From an uncultured Porphyromonadaceae bacterium (GTDB lineage: Bacteria; Bacteroidota; Bacteroidia; Bacteroidales; Muribaculaceae): DNA of 64,000 bases. Position 1 is the stretch's first letter. Each line of letters starts with the position of its first letter. Positions 8,570 to 18,388 of the stretch are shown piece after piece. Position numbers and translations under genes: made by a program. A model generated the notes under the pieces. It made no database searches. It saw nothing but the letters and a program-made list of their open reading frames with translations, and was not told the DNA's origin. The stretch covers positions 28,863 through 92,862 of the forward strand of contig CAMWXH010000002.1 of assembly GCA_947178165.1 (NCBI GenBank). Reading direction: 5' to 3'.

Positions 8570-8587
8570 ATAGTAGCTCTCTACTAT
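8570..8587. promoter_or_regulatory. Candidate operator: perfect inverted repeat ATAGTAG-ctct-CTACTAT
   Basis: Perfect 7-bp arms about 110 bp upstream of the BREX promoter. ATAGA-aag-TCTAT at 8523-8535 is nearby. Confidence 0.4.
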
Positions 8588-8696
8588 ATGCCAAAACTTC
8601 TATAAGGGTATTCATGGTCAAGTTTCGGAAAAGATGTTCTTGAGCATATAAGGCTGCAAAGATAATGAAAAACTTTTACATATCGTCAAAATTCGC

Positions 8697-8704
8697 TAAC
8701 TTTG
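8697..8704 (+). promoter_or_regulatory. Candidate -7 box of the BREX operon (TAACTTTG)
   Basis: TAACTTTG 28 nt upstream of the regulator ATG; matches Bacteroidetes consensus TAnnTTTG. Confidence 0.6.
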
Positions 8705-8731
8705 CGTTCAACATTATGAAATAGATGAACA

Positions 8732-8935
8732 ATGGAGGATCTAAACCGGATTAAACTAGTTTTAGTTGAGAAAAAACGTACAAGCAAATGGTTGGCTCAG
8801 GAAGTTGGACGAGATCCGGCAACTGTCTCAAAATGGTGTACGAATGTCTCTCAGCCTGACTTATATACATTCAAACGGATTGCAGAACTATTGGATGTGG
8901 ATGTGCGAGAACTTATTTGTAAAACAAAACAATAA
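8732..8935 (+). CDS. XRE-family HTH transcriptional regulator
   Basis: RTSKWLAQEVGRDPATVSKWCTNVSQPDLYTFKRIAELLDVDVREL is a typical HTH_3 protein. Confidence 0.9.
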   Translation: MEDLNRIKLVLVEKKRTSKWLAQEVGRDPATVSKWCTNVSQPDLYTFKRIAELLDVDVRELICKTKQ

Positions 8936-8937
8936 CA

Positions 8938-9573
8938 ATGGCAAAGAAAAATATCGATAGCCCATATTCTGCGGCTTTGGGTGGCGGCGGTTTCCTGTTT
9001 GAGGAAACTAATGCTTTATTGCCATTGCTTCAGTCGCCGGATGCGTCAGAGCTATTGAAAAATGAAATCGTGCATAATCGGCTGCTTCACATGAATGCCG
9101 AACGCACCCGGTCAAAAGCTGTTCTCGAAATCCGAAGGAGGTATGATATGATGTCTCCGGAATTCTGGAATGAATATCAGGCAATGTCGGAGGATAACAG
9201 AAGGGCTGCGCTTTTCTATGTGATTTTGAAGACATATAAAATAGTCTTCGACTTCCATGTCGGAGTATCAATGAAGAAGTGGAGGTCAATTGACAGAAAG
9301 GTCGAATTGACCGACCTTATGATTGAACTGGACGAAATATCAGCCCGCGATGAGTTTGTCGATTCATGGACAGATGCCACCAAGCGAAAGATAGCAAGTG
9401 CCTATCTCACTATTCTCAGGAAATCTGGAATGTGTGACAAGTCAGGCAATCTCTCGCCTCTGAAGTTTGACAATACCGGTTTTTACCTTTACGGTTTGGG
9501 CGAACCGTGGTTTTTAGAGGCTTCCTTTATGCCTCCATATCAGATTGAAACCCTTAAGCAGCAGACGATATGA
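8938..9573 (+). CDS. brxA: BREX protein BrxA (DUF1819-like)
   Basis: Size, GGGFLFEETNALLPLL N-term and synteny with brxB/brxC. Confidence 0.85.
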   Translation: MAKKNIDSPYSAALGGGGFLFEETNALLPLLQSPDASELLKNEIVHNRLLHMNAERTRSKAVLEIRRRYDMMSPEFWNEYQAMSEDNRRAALFYVILKTYKIVFDFHVGVSMKKWRSIDRKVELTDLMIELDEISARDEFVDSWTDATKRKIASAYLTILRKSGMCDKSGNLSPLKFDNTGFYLYGLGEPWFLEASFMPPYQIETLKQQTI

Positions 9574-10193
9574 GAGATATGACGATGGCCGAACTATACG
9601 AGCTTCTCAATTCAAAGAAGTTTCAGGATACTGAGGAGGGAGATCTCTTCTACAATTTCTTTATATATCAGTATTCTGCTGAAAGAGAATATGAAATGAG
9701 AGAGCATATCATTGAATTCAAGCGGAATCTTAAACGCCCGACTTCATACGTGGATGTGCTCACCATAGATATATTCGATGAGTTCTGCAAGTTCCTGGAC
9801 GGGAAGAAATTTCTGCGCCATCCCTCGATGTTGAAATATTTAAGGGATAAAGAAGATGCTGATCCGGAGAATGCCGGAAGTGTTCAGGATACTTTGTCGC
9901 GCAATGCACACAGTAAAGACTTTATCAAGTATCTCCATGAACGCATCCTGGAGCATAAAGAGATTAAGGACGGATTGAAACGACCGTATGTCTTTCTATA
10001 TGGCATCGGTGCCATGTATCCATATTTGAGAGTCAATGACCTGCTGGCTATGTACGAGGACTTCAATATTTCCAATGCATACAAGCTTCTTGTCTTCTAT
10101 CCTGGCAATAGTGTCCGGAATTCATTCTCTCTTTTCAGTATGCTGCCCGACCATCATACCTATCGTGCCATTCGACTTGTAAATGAAGATTAA
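9570..10193 (+). CDS. brxB: BREX protein BrxB (DUF1788-like)
   Basis: RPYVFLYGIGAMYPYLRVNDLL...LLVFYPG motif and synteny. Confidence 0.88.
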   Translation: MRDMTMAELYELLNSKKFQDTEEGDLFYNFFIYQYSAEREYEMREHIIEFKRNLKRPTSYVDVLTIDIFDEFCKFLDGKKFLRHPSMLKYLRDKEDADPENAGSVQDTLSRNAHSKDFIKYLHERILEHKEIKDGLKRPYVFLYGIGAMYPYLRVNDLLAMYEDFNISNAYKLLVFYPGNSVRNSFSLFSMLPDHHTYRAIRLVNED

Positions 10194-10196
10194 GCC

Positions 10197-13100
10197 ATGC
10201 TTTTAAAAGATATATACGAAAAGAAAATTACTCGTCAGGTCAATCCTGCCGTCAGCGCAACTAAACTTGATAAGGAGACTAAGGATATTGAAATTGGTGA
10301 ATATGTATTCACCGATGAGATTCTCAATGGCATTTATAGAATATTGAATGCCATACGCAATAATGAGCCGTATGACCATGTGGGTATGTGGATCAACGGT
10401 TACTACGGCTCCGGAAAATCTCATTTCTTGAAATATTTCGATTATTGCATATCTCCGGAGACAAGGGATTTTGCAATGTCTCGGCTTATCGAGGCCGTGG
10501 AAGACATAGACCCGCTTGACGATAACAATAATCTGGAGTTTTCAAAAGAAGACTTGCAGGCTATCCATACATGGTTGAAACGGGCTGAAATAGACACACG
10601 TATTTTCAATCTTGAAACGTCAAAAGACTATTCTTCTGACAATAAGGTTGTGTTTCTGCATGTGTTCTGGAATGAGTTCAATAAATTGAGGGGATTCAAC
10701 GAATTCAACATCACACTCGCCCAGCATCTTGAAAAGCCCCTTCAGGAGAAAGGTGTATTTGAAGCCTTCAAGCAGAGGATTGCAGAAGAAGGAGGCGATT
10801 GGGAGACCGATGCTGCCGACCTTGTGGACAACGAACTACAGTGGGTGCTTGACATTGCAAAAGATCTCGCGCCTACATTGGATCTTGAGAGCATACGTCT
10901 CAGAATACTCAATCGTGACACCAATATGAGTATCAAGAACTTCGCTCGCGAATTGAATTCTTGGCTGAAAAATAAGGGGGAGGACTACCGTCTTGTTCTT
11001 CTTGCTGATGAGGTATCACAATTTATCAATAAGGACAAAGACCGCTACCTGAATCTTCAGGAGATTGTGACACACCTATCCGAATCTTGCGGCAATAAGG
11101 TGTGGATTGCATGTACCGCCCAGCAAGATCAGTCGGAAGTGATTGAAGAATGTAACCTGACGGAGGCTACCGACAGCACTGGCAAGATTCTCGGACGATT
11201 CGAGGTTCAGGTTTCGCTTAAAGGTACTCAACCGGAATATATCACTCAGAAGCGCATCCTTGACAAGAATGAGTTGGCAAAGAAGCCCCTTCTTGCTCTT
11301 TATAAGAAAGAGGAAAACGGCTTCTCCCAGCGTTTCGCCCTACCGGCATCTTACAAAGGGTTCACGTCGGCTGATGAATTTGTGGATTTCTATCCGTTTG
11401 TACCCTATCAGTTCAAACTGATCATGCAGGTGTTCAATAACTTCCTGAAACTCGGCTATGTCGCGAAGGAAGTGAAGGGCAACGAGCGAAGCATCATCAA
11501 AGTAGTACATGCTACTGCAAAGCGCAATGCGGAGGGAGAGGTTGGTCAACTTATTTCCTTTGATCAGCTCTACGACAATATGTTCGAGACAGGTCTGCAA
11601 AACCGTGGTCAGAATGCCATAAAGAATGCCGACAAGATGGCAGAGGAATATCCCGGTGACAAAAGACTTGCCCACCGCGTAGTCAATGTCCTCTTCATGA
11701 TATGCAACATATCTGATACTGACAAACTGATATTCCCTGCTACCTTGCAAAATATAACCACACTTCTTCTCAACGACTTCACCACTCCGTTTGTGACTGT
11801 CAAGGAGGAGGTGCGGAAGGTTGTGGAGTTCCTCTGCGAAAAGAATGTGATACGTGAGGAGAAAGCCCGTAAGGGTCTTGATCCGTTCTATTCTTTCTAT
11901 TCTGAGGAGGAAATGAAGGTCGCGGAACTCATCAAGAATCAGATTGTCGATACGACGTATCAAGCAACACAGCTTCAGGATATAATCCAGAAGTACTTCA
12001 CCTCAATGCGGCCGAAAGAACAGTATAAGACACGTTCTTTTTCCGTCGGCAGCTCAGTCATGCAGAAGACATTCCTCAATGCGAATAATCCGGATGTCAA
12101 CGTGGAATTCAATATGGATGCCGGAGTAGAGGTAGGAGATATGATACTTCGCAATCCTTCAAACCGTCTTCTCTTCCTGTTGGGAAAAGATTTCCACGCC
12201 GACAGCCGCCTGCGTAATGACTTCGCCTGGTACTGCAAGGTTCAGAAATACGCCGAGACTCCTGTTGCAAACGAGGATAACGCAAAGGTGCGTGAAGAGT
12301 TCGGCAAACGTGCATTGGAAACCCTTCAGACTCAGATTATACCCAAGATGCGTGCAATTCTGGACAACAGCCCTGTCTTGTCCGGAAATTCCGAGATAGA
12401 TTCCATGTTGCTCAATGGCAAGAAAGGACCGGAACGTTATACCGAAGCCATGAGGTATCATCTCGCTGCGATATATCCGCAGGCGGGAATGGTGGATTCT
12501 ACATCCATTCCCCGCGATACGGCCTCGCTCCGCGCTGCCATAAACAGGTCTGTACAACCCGGTGAATACGAAGGTTTGGGAGCCGCTCTTACTCCGGCTG
12601 AACAGGAACTGGAGCGACACTTGATGAAGCAGGGAGGTCTGGACGTCAACCTGTCGCAGATTACTGCCAAGTTTGCTCAGCCACCCTATGGATGGTTGGA
12701 GATATGCACTATGTATGTGGTCAATGAACTTGTGCGCCGTCATCGCCGTGATTTCTCCTACGCCAACAACCGAAATGTAGACGCTTCAACTGTAGCGGCC
12801 AAAATTGTGACCGAGACCAATAAGTTTGCTGTGCGCGAAGGTGAGGCTCTACCCCAGGAGCTGGTAAACAGATTCATTGATGCGTGGAAGAATGTGTTCG
12901 GCGTTAGCCAGACCTTCCATTCCACTGATTCGACTCAGATCTACCGTACGGCACAGGATGCGCTGACCACCCTCATAGCAAATTATGAGGAAGAGATAAG
13001 GAAATACCGTAAATACGCATTCATAACTCCGCTGAGCGATTTCATCGATCTTTTGCGAAAATGGCAACCAATCCGCGACATCGCCAAGTTCTTCAATACG

Positions 13101-13787
13101 GTCATTGAAGACTCTGCTTATGCTGCCCGTCTTATGGATTCCTGCAAGGAGGTACTGGAGTTCGTGCATGATCAGATTGGTAAGTTTGATGAGATAGTTC
13201 GTTTTGCCGACGAAAACCGTGATAACTTCCCATTCCTGGCAGACGGAGAGCGCGAACTTGCCTCCGACCTTCAGGGATTGAGCACTCTCTCATGGCCATT
13301 CCGTATCCGTGATTTTATCAAGAAGAAGAAAGAAGTCGAGAACGCGCTCAACGAAGTTCGCAACAGAATCCGTGAAGAGATTAAGGCGGAATATCTTAAA
13401 ACCTACGACCTTCTGCGCCGAAGTGCTGAGGATGAAGGTGTGGAATCGGCGATAGTTGCGGAGCCCGAGGCAATTTACGGAAATAAATGCCTCCCCGGAA
13501 ATATCTTAGTCCTCCGTAACAATCTGAACACTGACGACTATTTCAGCCGTGAGGCGGCAAAGATACAGCAGGAGAAACTTCGCCGACAGACTCCCCCTCC
13601 ATCTCATACGGGTGGAGATCCGACTCAACCGCAACCAAAGCCAAATAAACTTCCCTGCAACCTTACCCTTGATACCCGAGTGGTAGGTCTTGACAATGAG
13701 GCTGCGGTTGACGCCTACCTCGCACGTCTTAAAGAGAAGATCATGGAGAAAATCAACGACAATAAAATCGTCACCATCATAAAATAA
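10197..13787 (+). CDS. brxC: BREX P-loop ATPase BrxC
   Basis: INGYYGSGKSHFLKYF Walker A; ~1200 aa; position between brxB and pglX. Confidence 0.92.
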   Translation: MLLKDIYEKKITRQVNPAVSATKLDKETKDIEIGEYVFTDEILNGIYRILNAIRNNEPYDHVGMWINGYYGSGKSHFLKYFDYCISPETRDFAMSRLIEAVEDIDPLDDNNNLEFSKEDLQAIHTWLKRAEIDTRIFNLETSKDYSSDNKVVFLHVFWNEFNKLRGFNEFNITLAQHLEKPLQEKGVFEAFKQRIAEEGGDWETDAADLVDNELQWVLDIAKDLAPTLDLESIRLRILNRDTNMSIKNFARELNSWLKNKGEDYRLVLLADEVSQFINKDKDRYLNLQEIVTHLSESCGNKVWIACTAQQDQSEVIEECNLTEATDSTGKILGRFEVQVSLKGTQPEYITQKRILDKNELAKKPLLALYKKEENGFSQRFALPASYKGFTSADEFVDFYPFVPYQFKLIMQVFNNFLKLGYVAKEVKGNERSIIKVVHATAKRNAEGEVGQLISFDQLYDNMFETGLQNRGQNAIKNADKMAEEYPGDKRLAHRVVNVLFMICNISDTDKLIFPATLQNITTLLLNDFTTPFVTVKEEVRKVVEFLCEKNVIREEKARKGLDPFYSFYSEEEMKVAELIKNQIVDTTYQATQLQDIIQKYFTSMRPKEQYKTRSFSVGSSVMQKTFLNANNPDVNVEFNMDAGVEVGDMILRNPSNRLLFLLGKDFHADSRLRNDFAWYCKVQKYAETPVANEDNAKVREEFGKRALETLQTQIIPKMRAILDNSPVLSGNSEIDSMLLNGKKGPERYTEAMRYHLAAIYPQAGMVDSTSIPRDTASLRAAINRSVQPGEYEGLGAALTPAEQELERHLMKQGGLDVNLSQITAKFAQPPYGWLEICTMYVVNELVRRHRRDFSYANNRNVDASTVAAKIVTETNKFAVREGEALPQELVNRFIDAWKNVFGVSQTFHSTDSTQIYRTAQDALTTLIANYEEEIRKYRKYAFITPLSDFIDLLRKWQPIRDIAKFFNTVIEDSAYAARLMDSCKEVLEFVHDQIGKFDEIVRFADENRDNFPFLADGERELASDLQGLSTLSWPFRIRDFIKKKKEVENALNEVRNRIREEIKAEYLKTYDLLRRSAEDEGVESAIVAEPEAIYGNKCLPGNILVLRNNLNTDDYFSREAAKIQQEKLRRQTPPPSHTGGDPTQPQPKPNKLPCNLTLDTRVVGLDNEAAVDAYLARLKEKIMEKINDNKIVTIIK

Positions 13788-13794
13788 TTCCGAT

Positions 13795-16700
13795 ATGGAG
13801 ACAACGAAACTAAAACGCTTCGCCGCAGAGGCGCGTACCAACCTGATGGATGGCGTAAGCAGAAAACTTCAGCTTCTTGGATTCGACAAGAAGGGGAACG
13901 TCGTGGCCGAGCCGCAACCCTTGCAGGGTGGTGTCCTTTGGAATGGTGAAGAATATCCCGAAGCCTTCTACCGGCAATGGACCACACTTCGCGACCGCAT
14001 CCATGAGCGCGGTGTGCGTGAAGTGGTGGAGGAAGCGTCGTATATATGGTTCAACCGCATGATGGCAATCCGCATATTGACCATGAATGGTCTTTGCGAA
14101 CCGGTGCTCCGCTATGATGAGGCCATCGGTCTGCCACTCCTGCTGTCAGACGCACGCATGGGGCGAGTACCGGCAATGTCAGCACAGGAACGTGCCCGCT
14201 TCGACCGGCTGATGGACGATGACAATCGCACATACGATCAATTTGCCCTCCTGCTCACAGCATGGTGTCATGCGAATCCCGTCATTCATGCCTGTTTCGG
14301 CTCCATCAACGATTATGTCGAGCTGCTTCTTCCCGACAATATCTTTCGCCCAGACGGATTTATCGCCAAGCTGAATGAAACTCAATTTATTTCGGAGGAG
14401 GATTATAAGTCGGCCGAACTTATCGGCTGGCTCTATCAGTTCTATATCTCCGACCGTAAGGATGAGGTGTTTGCCAAGAAAGGCAAAGTAGAAGCTGATG
14501 AGATACCTGCTGCCACGCAGATCTTCACTCCAAACTGGATTGTGAAATATATGGTGCATAACACCATCCTGCCTCAGGTAGATGCCGATGAAGAGATAAT
14601 TGAATCGGCAAAATATCTTGTCAAGACTGAAAACAATACCGATAGAAAAGTTGAACTTGAAGATCTGAAGGTTGCCGACTTCGCCTGCGGTTCGGGGCAT
14701 ATCCTCAACGAGTGCTTCGACCTGCTCTTTGACCTGTATCGTTCAGAGGCATACTCACGCCGCGAGGCTATCGAATGTATCTTCACGAAGAATCTTACCG
14801 GTATTGACATCGACCTGCGCGCAAGGCAGCTTGCAACATTCGCACTGTTGCTGAAAGCGTGTCAGAAAGATGTGTCGTTTGCCGATGCACACTCTTTGCC
14901 TCATGTCATTTCCATTCCGGAGGTTGATAAAGAGTTGATAGATTTGGCCGATACGCGGTCAATCGCCGGTTATCTTCATCATTTCTTCCTCGGTGCGGAG
15001 ACGAAGGAATGTTCCGAGCAAATGACCGAAGCTATCGTTCTGCTCAAAGATGCGGACTCACTGGGCTCTATCATCAAATTTGACCTGTCTCCCTCAACCC
15101 GTCGCCAGCTCATTGAGGCTGTTAAGCATTGGAAACGTCAGGAGGAACTTCCGGCTGCCATCAAGGCCGGACTCCCGATGATGGATTTTATCCTAACGCT
15201 CACTGACAGCTATGATGCCATCGTGATGAATCCACCATATATGCCTACAAGCAAAGTGGAAGGATTGAAAGAGTATGCTGCAAAAAATTATCCCGACAGT
15301 AAAACCGATCTTTTCTCAGTCTTCATGGACGTATGTATCGACCGACTAAAAGACAGAGGAAAATACGGCATGATCAATATGCAGTCATGGATGTTCCTGT
15401 CCTCCTTTGAAGCATTGCGTAAGAAGGTTATAGATGAGCAACACATAGATTCACTGCTTCATCTCGGACCTCGTACTTTTGATGAACTTTCAGGTGAAGT
15501 AGTGCAAAACGCAGTGTTCGTTATTGCGAAAGAGAAGCCTCAGTCAGAAGGTATATATTATCGGTTGATTGATGGGAAGTCTTGTGCATCAAAGCAAGAT
15601 ATGTTTTTAGCAGAGGAGTATCGTTATGTTGTAAAAAATCAAAAGCAGTTTGAGAAGATTCCCGGAGCAGTTTTAGGATACTGGATCTCAGAAAAATTCC
15701 TTTCAATAGTACAAGAGAAAAAAGCTAATTCTATTCTAAAAGCTCGCCACGGAATTTTAACAGGTGATGATGAAAAATATCTTCGTCTTTGGTACGAACC
15801 GAGTTTTAAAAATATATGCTTTTGTGCGAGATCCTTTTCAGACATTGATAATAAATCCGAGGCCTTCTACCCGATGAATAAAGGAGGTATGAAGCGAAAA
15901 TGGTATGGTAATAATGTAATCGTTATTTGGATTAAAAATAATCTTAATAATTTCAATAATAACAAACTTGCTGAAAGAAATCTCTTTTTTAAAGAAGGTA
16001 TAACATGGACCGAAATAGCAGATATTGCAACAATTAGATATTCTAATCATGGTATTCTCTTTGGGCACAAAGGGGCTACTGCATTTTTCGATAGACAAGA
16101 AGATCTGTTCTGCTTTTTAGGTTATACTAATACAAAGATTTTTAATGTTATAAAACACTTACTTTTCTCGGGACTAAGTTTCACTGCAGGAAATCTTCAA
16201 GAGTTTCCTTTTAAACATATATCATCCCAAGAGATAATTAAGATTGTTAAAAGTTGTATTGCAATCTCCAAACAAGACTGGGACGCACACGAAACATCGT
16301 GGGATTTTCAGAAGTCGCCTCTCCTCGCTGCTATATGCGATTGTAAGGCTAATGTTGCTGATTTCGATATGCTTGCAGAGGATGAGAAGAATGATGTTAC
16401 GGAGATGGTCGGAAACGTGTTTGACAGCTCCAAATTAGAGGACTGTGTAAACGTAAACATATCAAAATGGACACGACTTTTCCATCGCCTTCATGCCAAC
16501 GAGGAGGAACTAAACCGTCAGTTTATCGAAATCTACGGCCTGCAGGATGAACTGACTCCGGATGTTCCGCTTGATGAAGTAACTATTCTGCAGCAAGGCG
16601 AAGTATCAATTAAGAAAGAGGAGACTGTTTCGGATGATGGTAGCCACATCCTTATGATTGACGGTATTAAGTCTATTATTGCCAAACTCCCCGAAGAAAG

Positions 16701-17442
16701 GATTGTTTGGCATGACGATGTTATCATCAAGCAACTAATAAGCTACATAGTTGGAGCATGGATGGGGCGCTACCGTCTTGACCGCCCGGGACTGCATATC
16801 GCACATCCGAACCCCTCGGAGGAGGAGTTGGCGGAATATACCTTCAACCTTTCAGGCTCTGACGAGACTCTCAGGATTGACGAGGATGCCGTAATTCCGG
16901 TGCTTCCGCAGGATGCTCCGTTCTTCGACAATCTCTATAACTATGTGGTAGAGTTTGTACGAAAGGTATGGGGCGAAGACAAGTTGGCGGAGAATATCAA
17001 TTTTATTGAAAAGTGCATGGGCAAGAGCCTCAACGACTATCTGATGAAAGACTTCTGGAAAGACCATAAAAAGATGTATCAGAACCGACCGATTTATTGG
17101 GAGTTTGCATCAAAGAAGGGTGCTTTCCGGGCATTGGTGTATGCCCACCGTATGGACCGATATACAGTAGAGGTGCTCCGCTCAAAGTATCTTCTCCCTT
17201 ACAGAGCTTTTATCGAGCGAAAAATCGCGGCTCTCGATGCACGCTCCAACGATTTCAGCACCAAGGAACGCAAGGAACTCGACAACCTCCGCAACAAGAT
17301 TCTGCCGGAGTTGAGCGAATATGCCGAGCGTGTGGAAGTCGTGGCCCAGCAGTCGGCTATGCGCGACCCGGTCTTCGACCTCGATGACGGGATCATCAAG
17401 AACCACGCCCTCTTCGGCGACATAGTAACCAAACTAAAATAA
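13795..17442 (+). CDS. pglX: BREX adenine-specific DNA methyltransferase PglX
   Basis: VADFACGSGHILNECFDLL (motif I), AIVMNPPYMP (NPPY), 1215 aa, BREX synteny. Confidence 0.93.
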   Translation: METTKLKRFAAEARTNLMDGVSRKLQLLGFDKKGNVVAEPQPLQGGVLWNGEEYPEAFYRQWTTLRDRIHERGVREVVEEASYIWFNRMMAIRILTMNGLCEPVLRYDEAIGLPLLLSDARMGRVPAMSAQERARFDRLMDDDNRTYDQFALLLTAWCHANPVIHACFGSINDYVELLLPDNIFRPDGFIAKLNETQFISEEDYKSAELIGWLYQFYISDRKDEVFAKKGKVEADEIPAATQIFTPNWIVKYMVHNTILPQVDADEEIIESAKYLVKTENNTDRKVELEDLKVADFACGSGHILNECFDLLFDLYRSEAYSRREAIECIFTKNLTGIDIDLRARQLATFALLLKACQKDVSFADAHSLPHVISIPEVDKELIDLADTRSIAGYLHHFFLGAETKECSEQMTEAIVLLKDADSLGSIIKFDLSPSTRRQLIEAVKHWKRQEELPAAIKAGLPMMDFILTLTDSYDAIVMNPPYMPTSKVEGLKEYAAKNYPDSKTDLFSVFMDVCIDRLKDRGKYGMINMQSWMFLSSFEALRKKVIDEQHIDSLLHLGPRTFDELSGEVVQNAVFVIAKEKPQSEGIYYRLIDGKSCASKQDMFLAEEYRYVVKNQKQFEKIPGAVLGYWISEKFLSIVQEKKANSILKARHGILTGDDEKYLRLWYEPSFKNICFCARSFSDIDNKSEAFYPMNKGGMKRKWYGNNVIVIWIKNNLNNFNNNKLAERNLFFKEGITWTEIADIATIRYSNHGILFGHKGATAFFDRQEDLFCFLGYTNTKIFNVIKHLLFSGLSFTAGNLQEFPFKHISSQEIIKIVKSCIAISKQDWDAHETSWDFQKSPLLAAICDCKANVADFDMLAEDEKNDVTEMVGNVFDSSKLEDCVNVNISKWTRLFHRLHANEEELNRQFIEIYGLQDELTPDVPLDEVTILQQGEVSIKKEETVSDDGSHILMIDGIKSIIAKLPEERIVWHDDVIIKQLISYIVGAWMGRYRLDRPGLHIAHPNPSEEELAEYTFNLSGSDETLRIDEDAVIPVLPQDAPFFDNLYNYVVEFVRKVWGEDKLAENINFIEKCMGKSLNDYLMKDFWKDHKKMYQNRPIYWEFASKKGAFRALVYAHRMDRYTVEVLRSKYLLPYRAFIERKIAALDARSNDFSTKERKELDNLRNKILPELSEYAERVEVVAQQSAMRDPVFDLDDGIIKNHALFGDIVTKLK

Positions 17443-17453
17443 CATTAAAGGCT

Positions 17454-17672
17454 ATGACAAAGAATCAAATAGACTATGTGACCTGTGTCATCGGAGCTTT
17501 GGCATTGATGACGGGAAAGTCATGTTCATGGATATATCAGAAGCTACATGCTGCCGGTGTTATTAAGGATTATCTGGCAGCCGCCTATGAGGTTCTTCAT
17601 ACGTTCAGCCTTGAATATGTAGCCGCTGATGTTATACAGCTGATGAAAAAGAAAGGATACGCATTATGTTAG
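17454..17672 (+). CDS. DUF3791-like small protein
   Basis: TGKSCSWIYQKLHAAGVIKDYLAAAYEVLHTFSLEYVAADVI is typical of DUF3791. Confidence 0.75.
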   Translation: MTKNQIDYVTCVIGALALMTGKSCSWIYQKLHAAGVIKDYLAAAYEVLHTFSLEYVAADVIQLMKKKGYALC

Positions 17673-18145
17673 TATATCATTCCTCTGATCAGTGTTTTTC
17701 TAATCCCGATGTAGTGCATTCTCGTGAGGCTCTTGACTTTGGGAAAGGATTTTATGTGACCAAACTCAAAGAGCAGGCAGACAAATATGCCGATCGTTTC
17801 CTCAGAATCGGGAGTGATGCGTATCTGCATATATTTGAATACACTCCTGACTCGGATCTGATTGTCAAGATATTTGAATCATACGATGAAGAATGGCTTG
17901 ACTTCGTATGCAGTTGCCGAAAGGGAAATGATGTTTATAAGTCGTATGACATTATCGAAGGCGGAGTTGCTAACGATAAGGTCTACCGGACAGTAGACCT
18001 CTATATGGCCGGTATATATAATAAAGAACAGGCTCTTCAGAATCTCGCGTATGAAAAGCCCAATCATCAACTATGTTTCATAACTCAAAAGGCTATAGAC
18101 AAATGTTTGAAGTTTATTGAGCATAAAAAGTATAGTAATGGATAA
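17666..18145 (+). CDS. DUF3990-like, possible ADP-ribosyltransferase-fold protein
   Basis: MLVYHSSD...DFGKGFYVTKLKEQADKYADRF fits DUF3990/ART-like layout. Confidence 0.75.
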   Translation: MLVYHSSDQCFSNPDVVHSREALDFGKGFYVTKLKEQADKYADRFLRIGSDAYLHIFEYTPDSDLIVKIFESYDEEWLDFVCSCRKGNDVYKSYDIIEGGVANDKVYRTVDLYMAGIYNKEQALQNLAYEKPNHQLCFITQKAIDKCLKFIEHKKYSNG

Positions 18146-18359
18146 GCCTACACGCATATTACGAGATATGAAGTATGCCCGCATCATAGAACTGATAGCG
18201 GAAAAACAACAGATCCCGCTTGAAGAAGCGATGGATATGCTTTACTCATCGCCCCTGTTTGAAATCATCGATGACGGCACAGCCGATCTCATCTGCCGAA
18301 GCGACATCTATCTCGCAGACGAGATTATCCGAACTCATAAAACCTCTCAAGCAAATTAG
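18138..18359 (+). CDS. Second DUF3791-like protein
   Basis: MKYARIIELIAEKQQIPLEEAMDMLYSSPLFEIIDDGTADLICRSDIYLADEI. ATG at 18138 is likelier than 18117. Confidence 0.7.
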   Translation: MDKPTRILRDMKYARIIELIAEKQQIPLEEAMDMLYSSPLFEIIDDGTADLICRSDIYLADEIIRTHKTSQAN

Positions 18360-18388
18360 CGAATCAAGAATTCAAATACGTAGGAGTT

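Noticed and set aside
11340-11963. 207-aa antisense ORF within brxC
   Set aside because: Shadow ORF opposite a confident CDS.
12159-12743. 194-aa antisense ORF within brxC
   Set aside because: Shadow ORF opposite a confident CDS.
14179-14700. 173-aa antisense ORF within pglX
   Set aside because: Overlaps a strongly supported CDS on the opposite strand, no motifs; shadow ORF.
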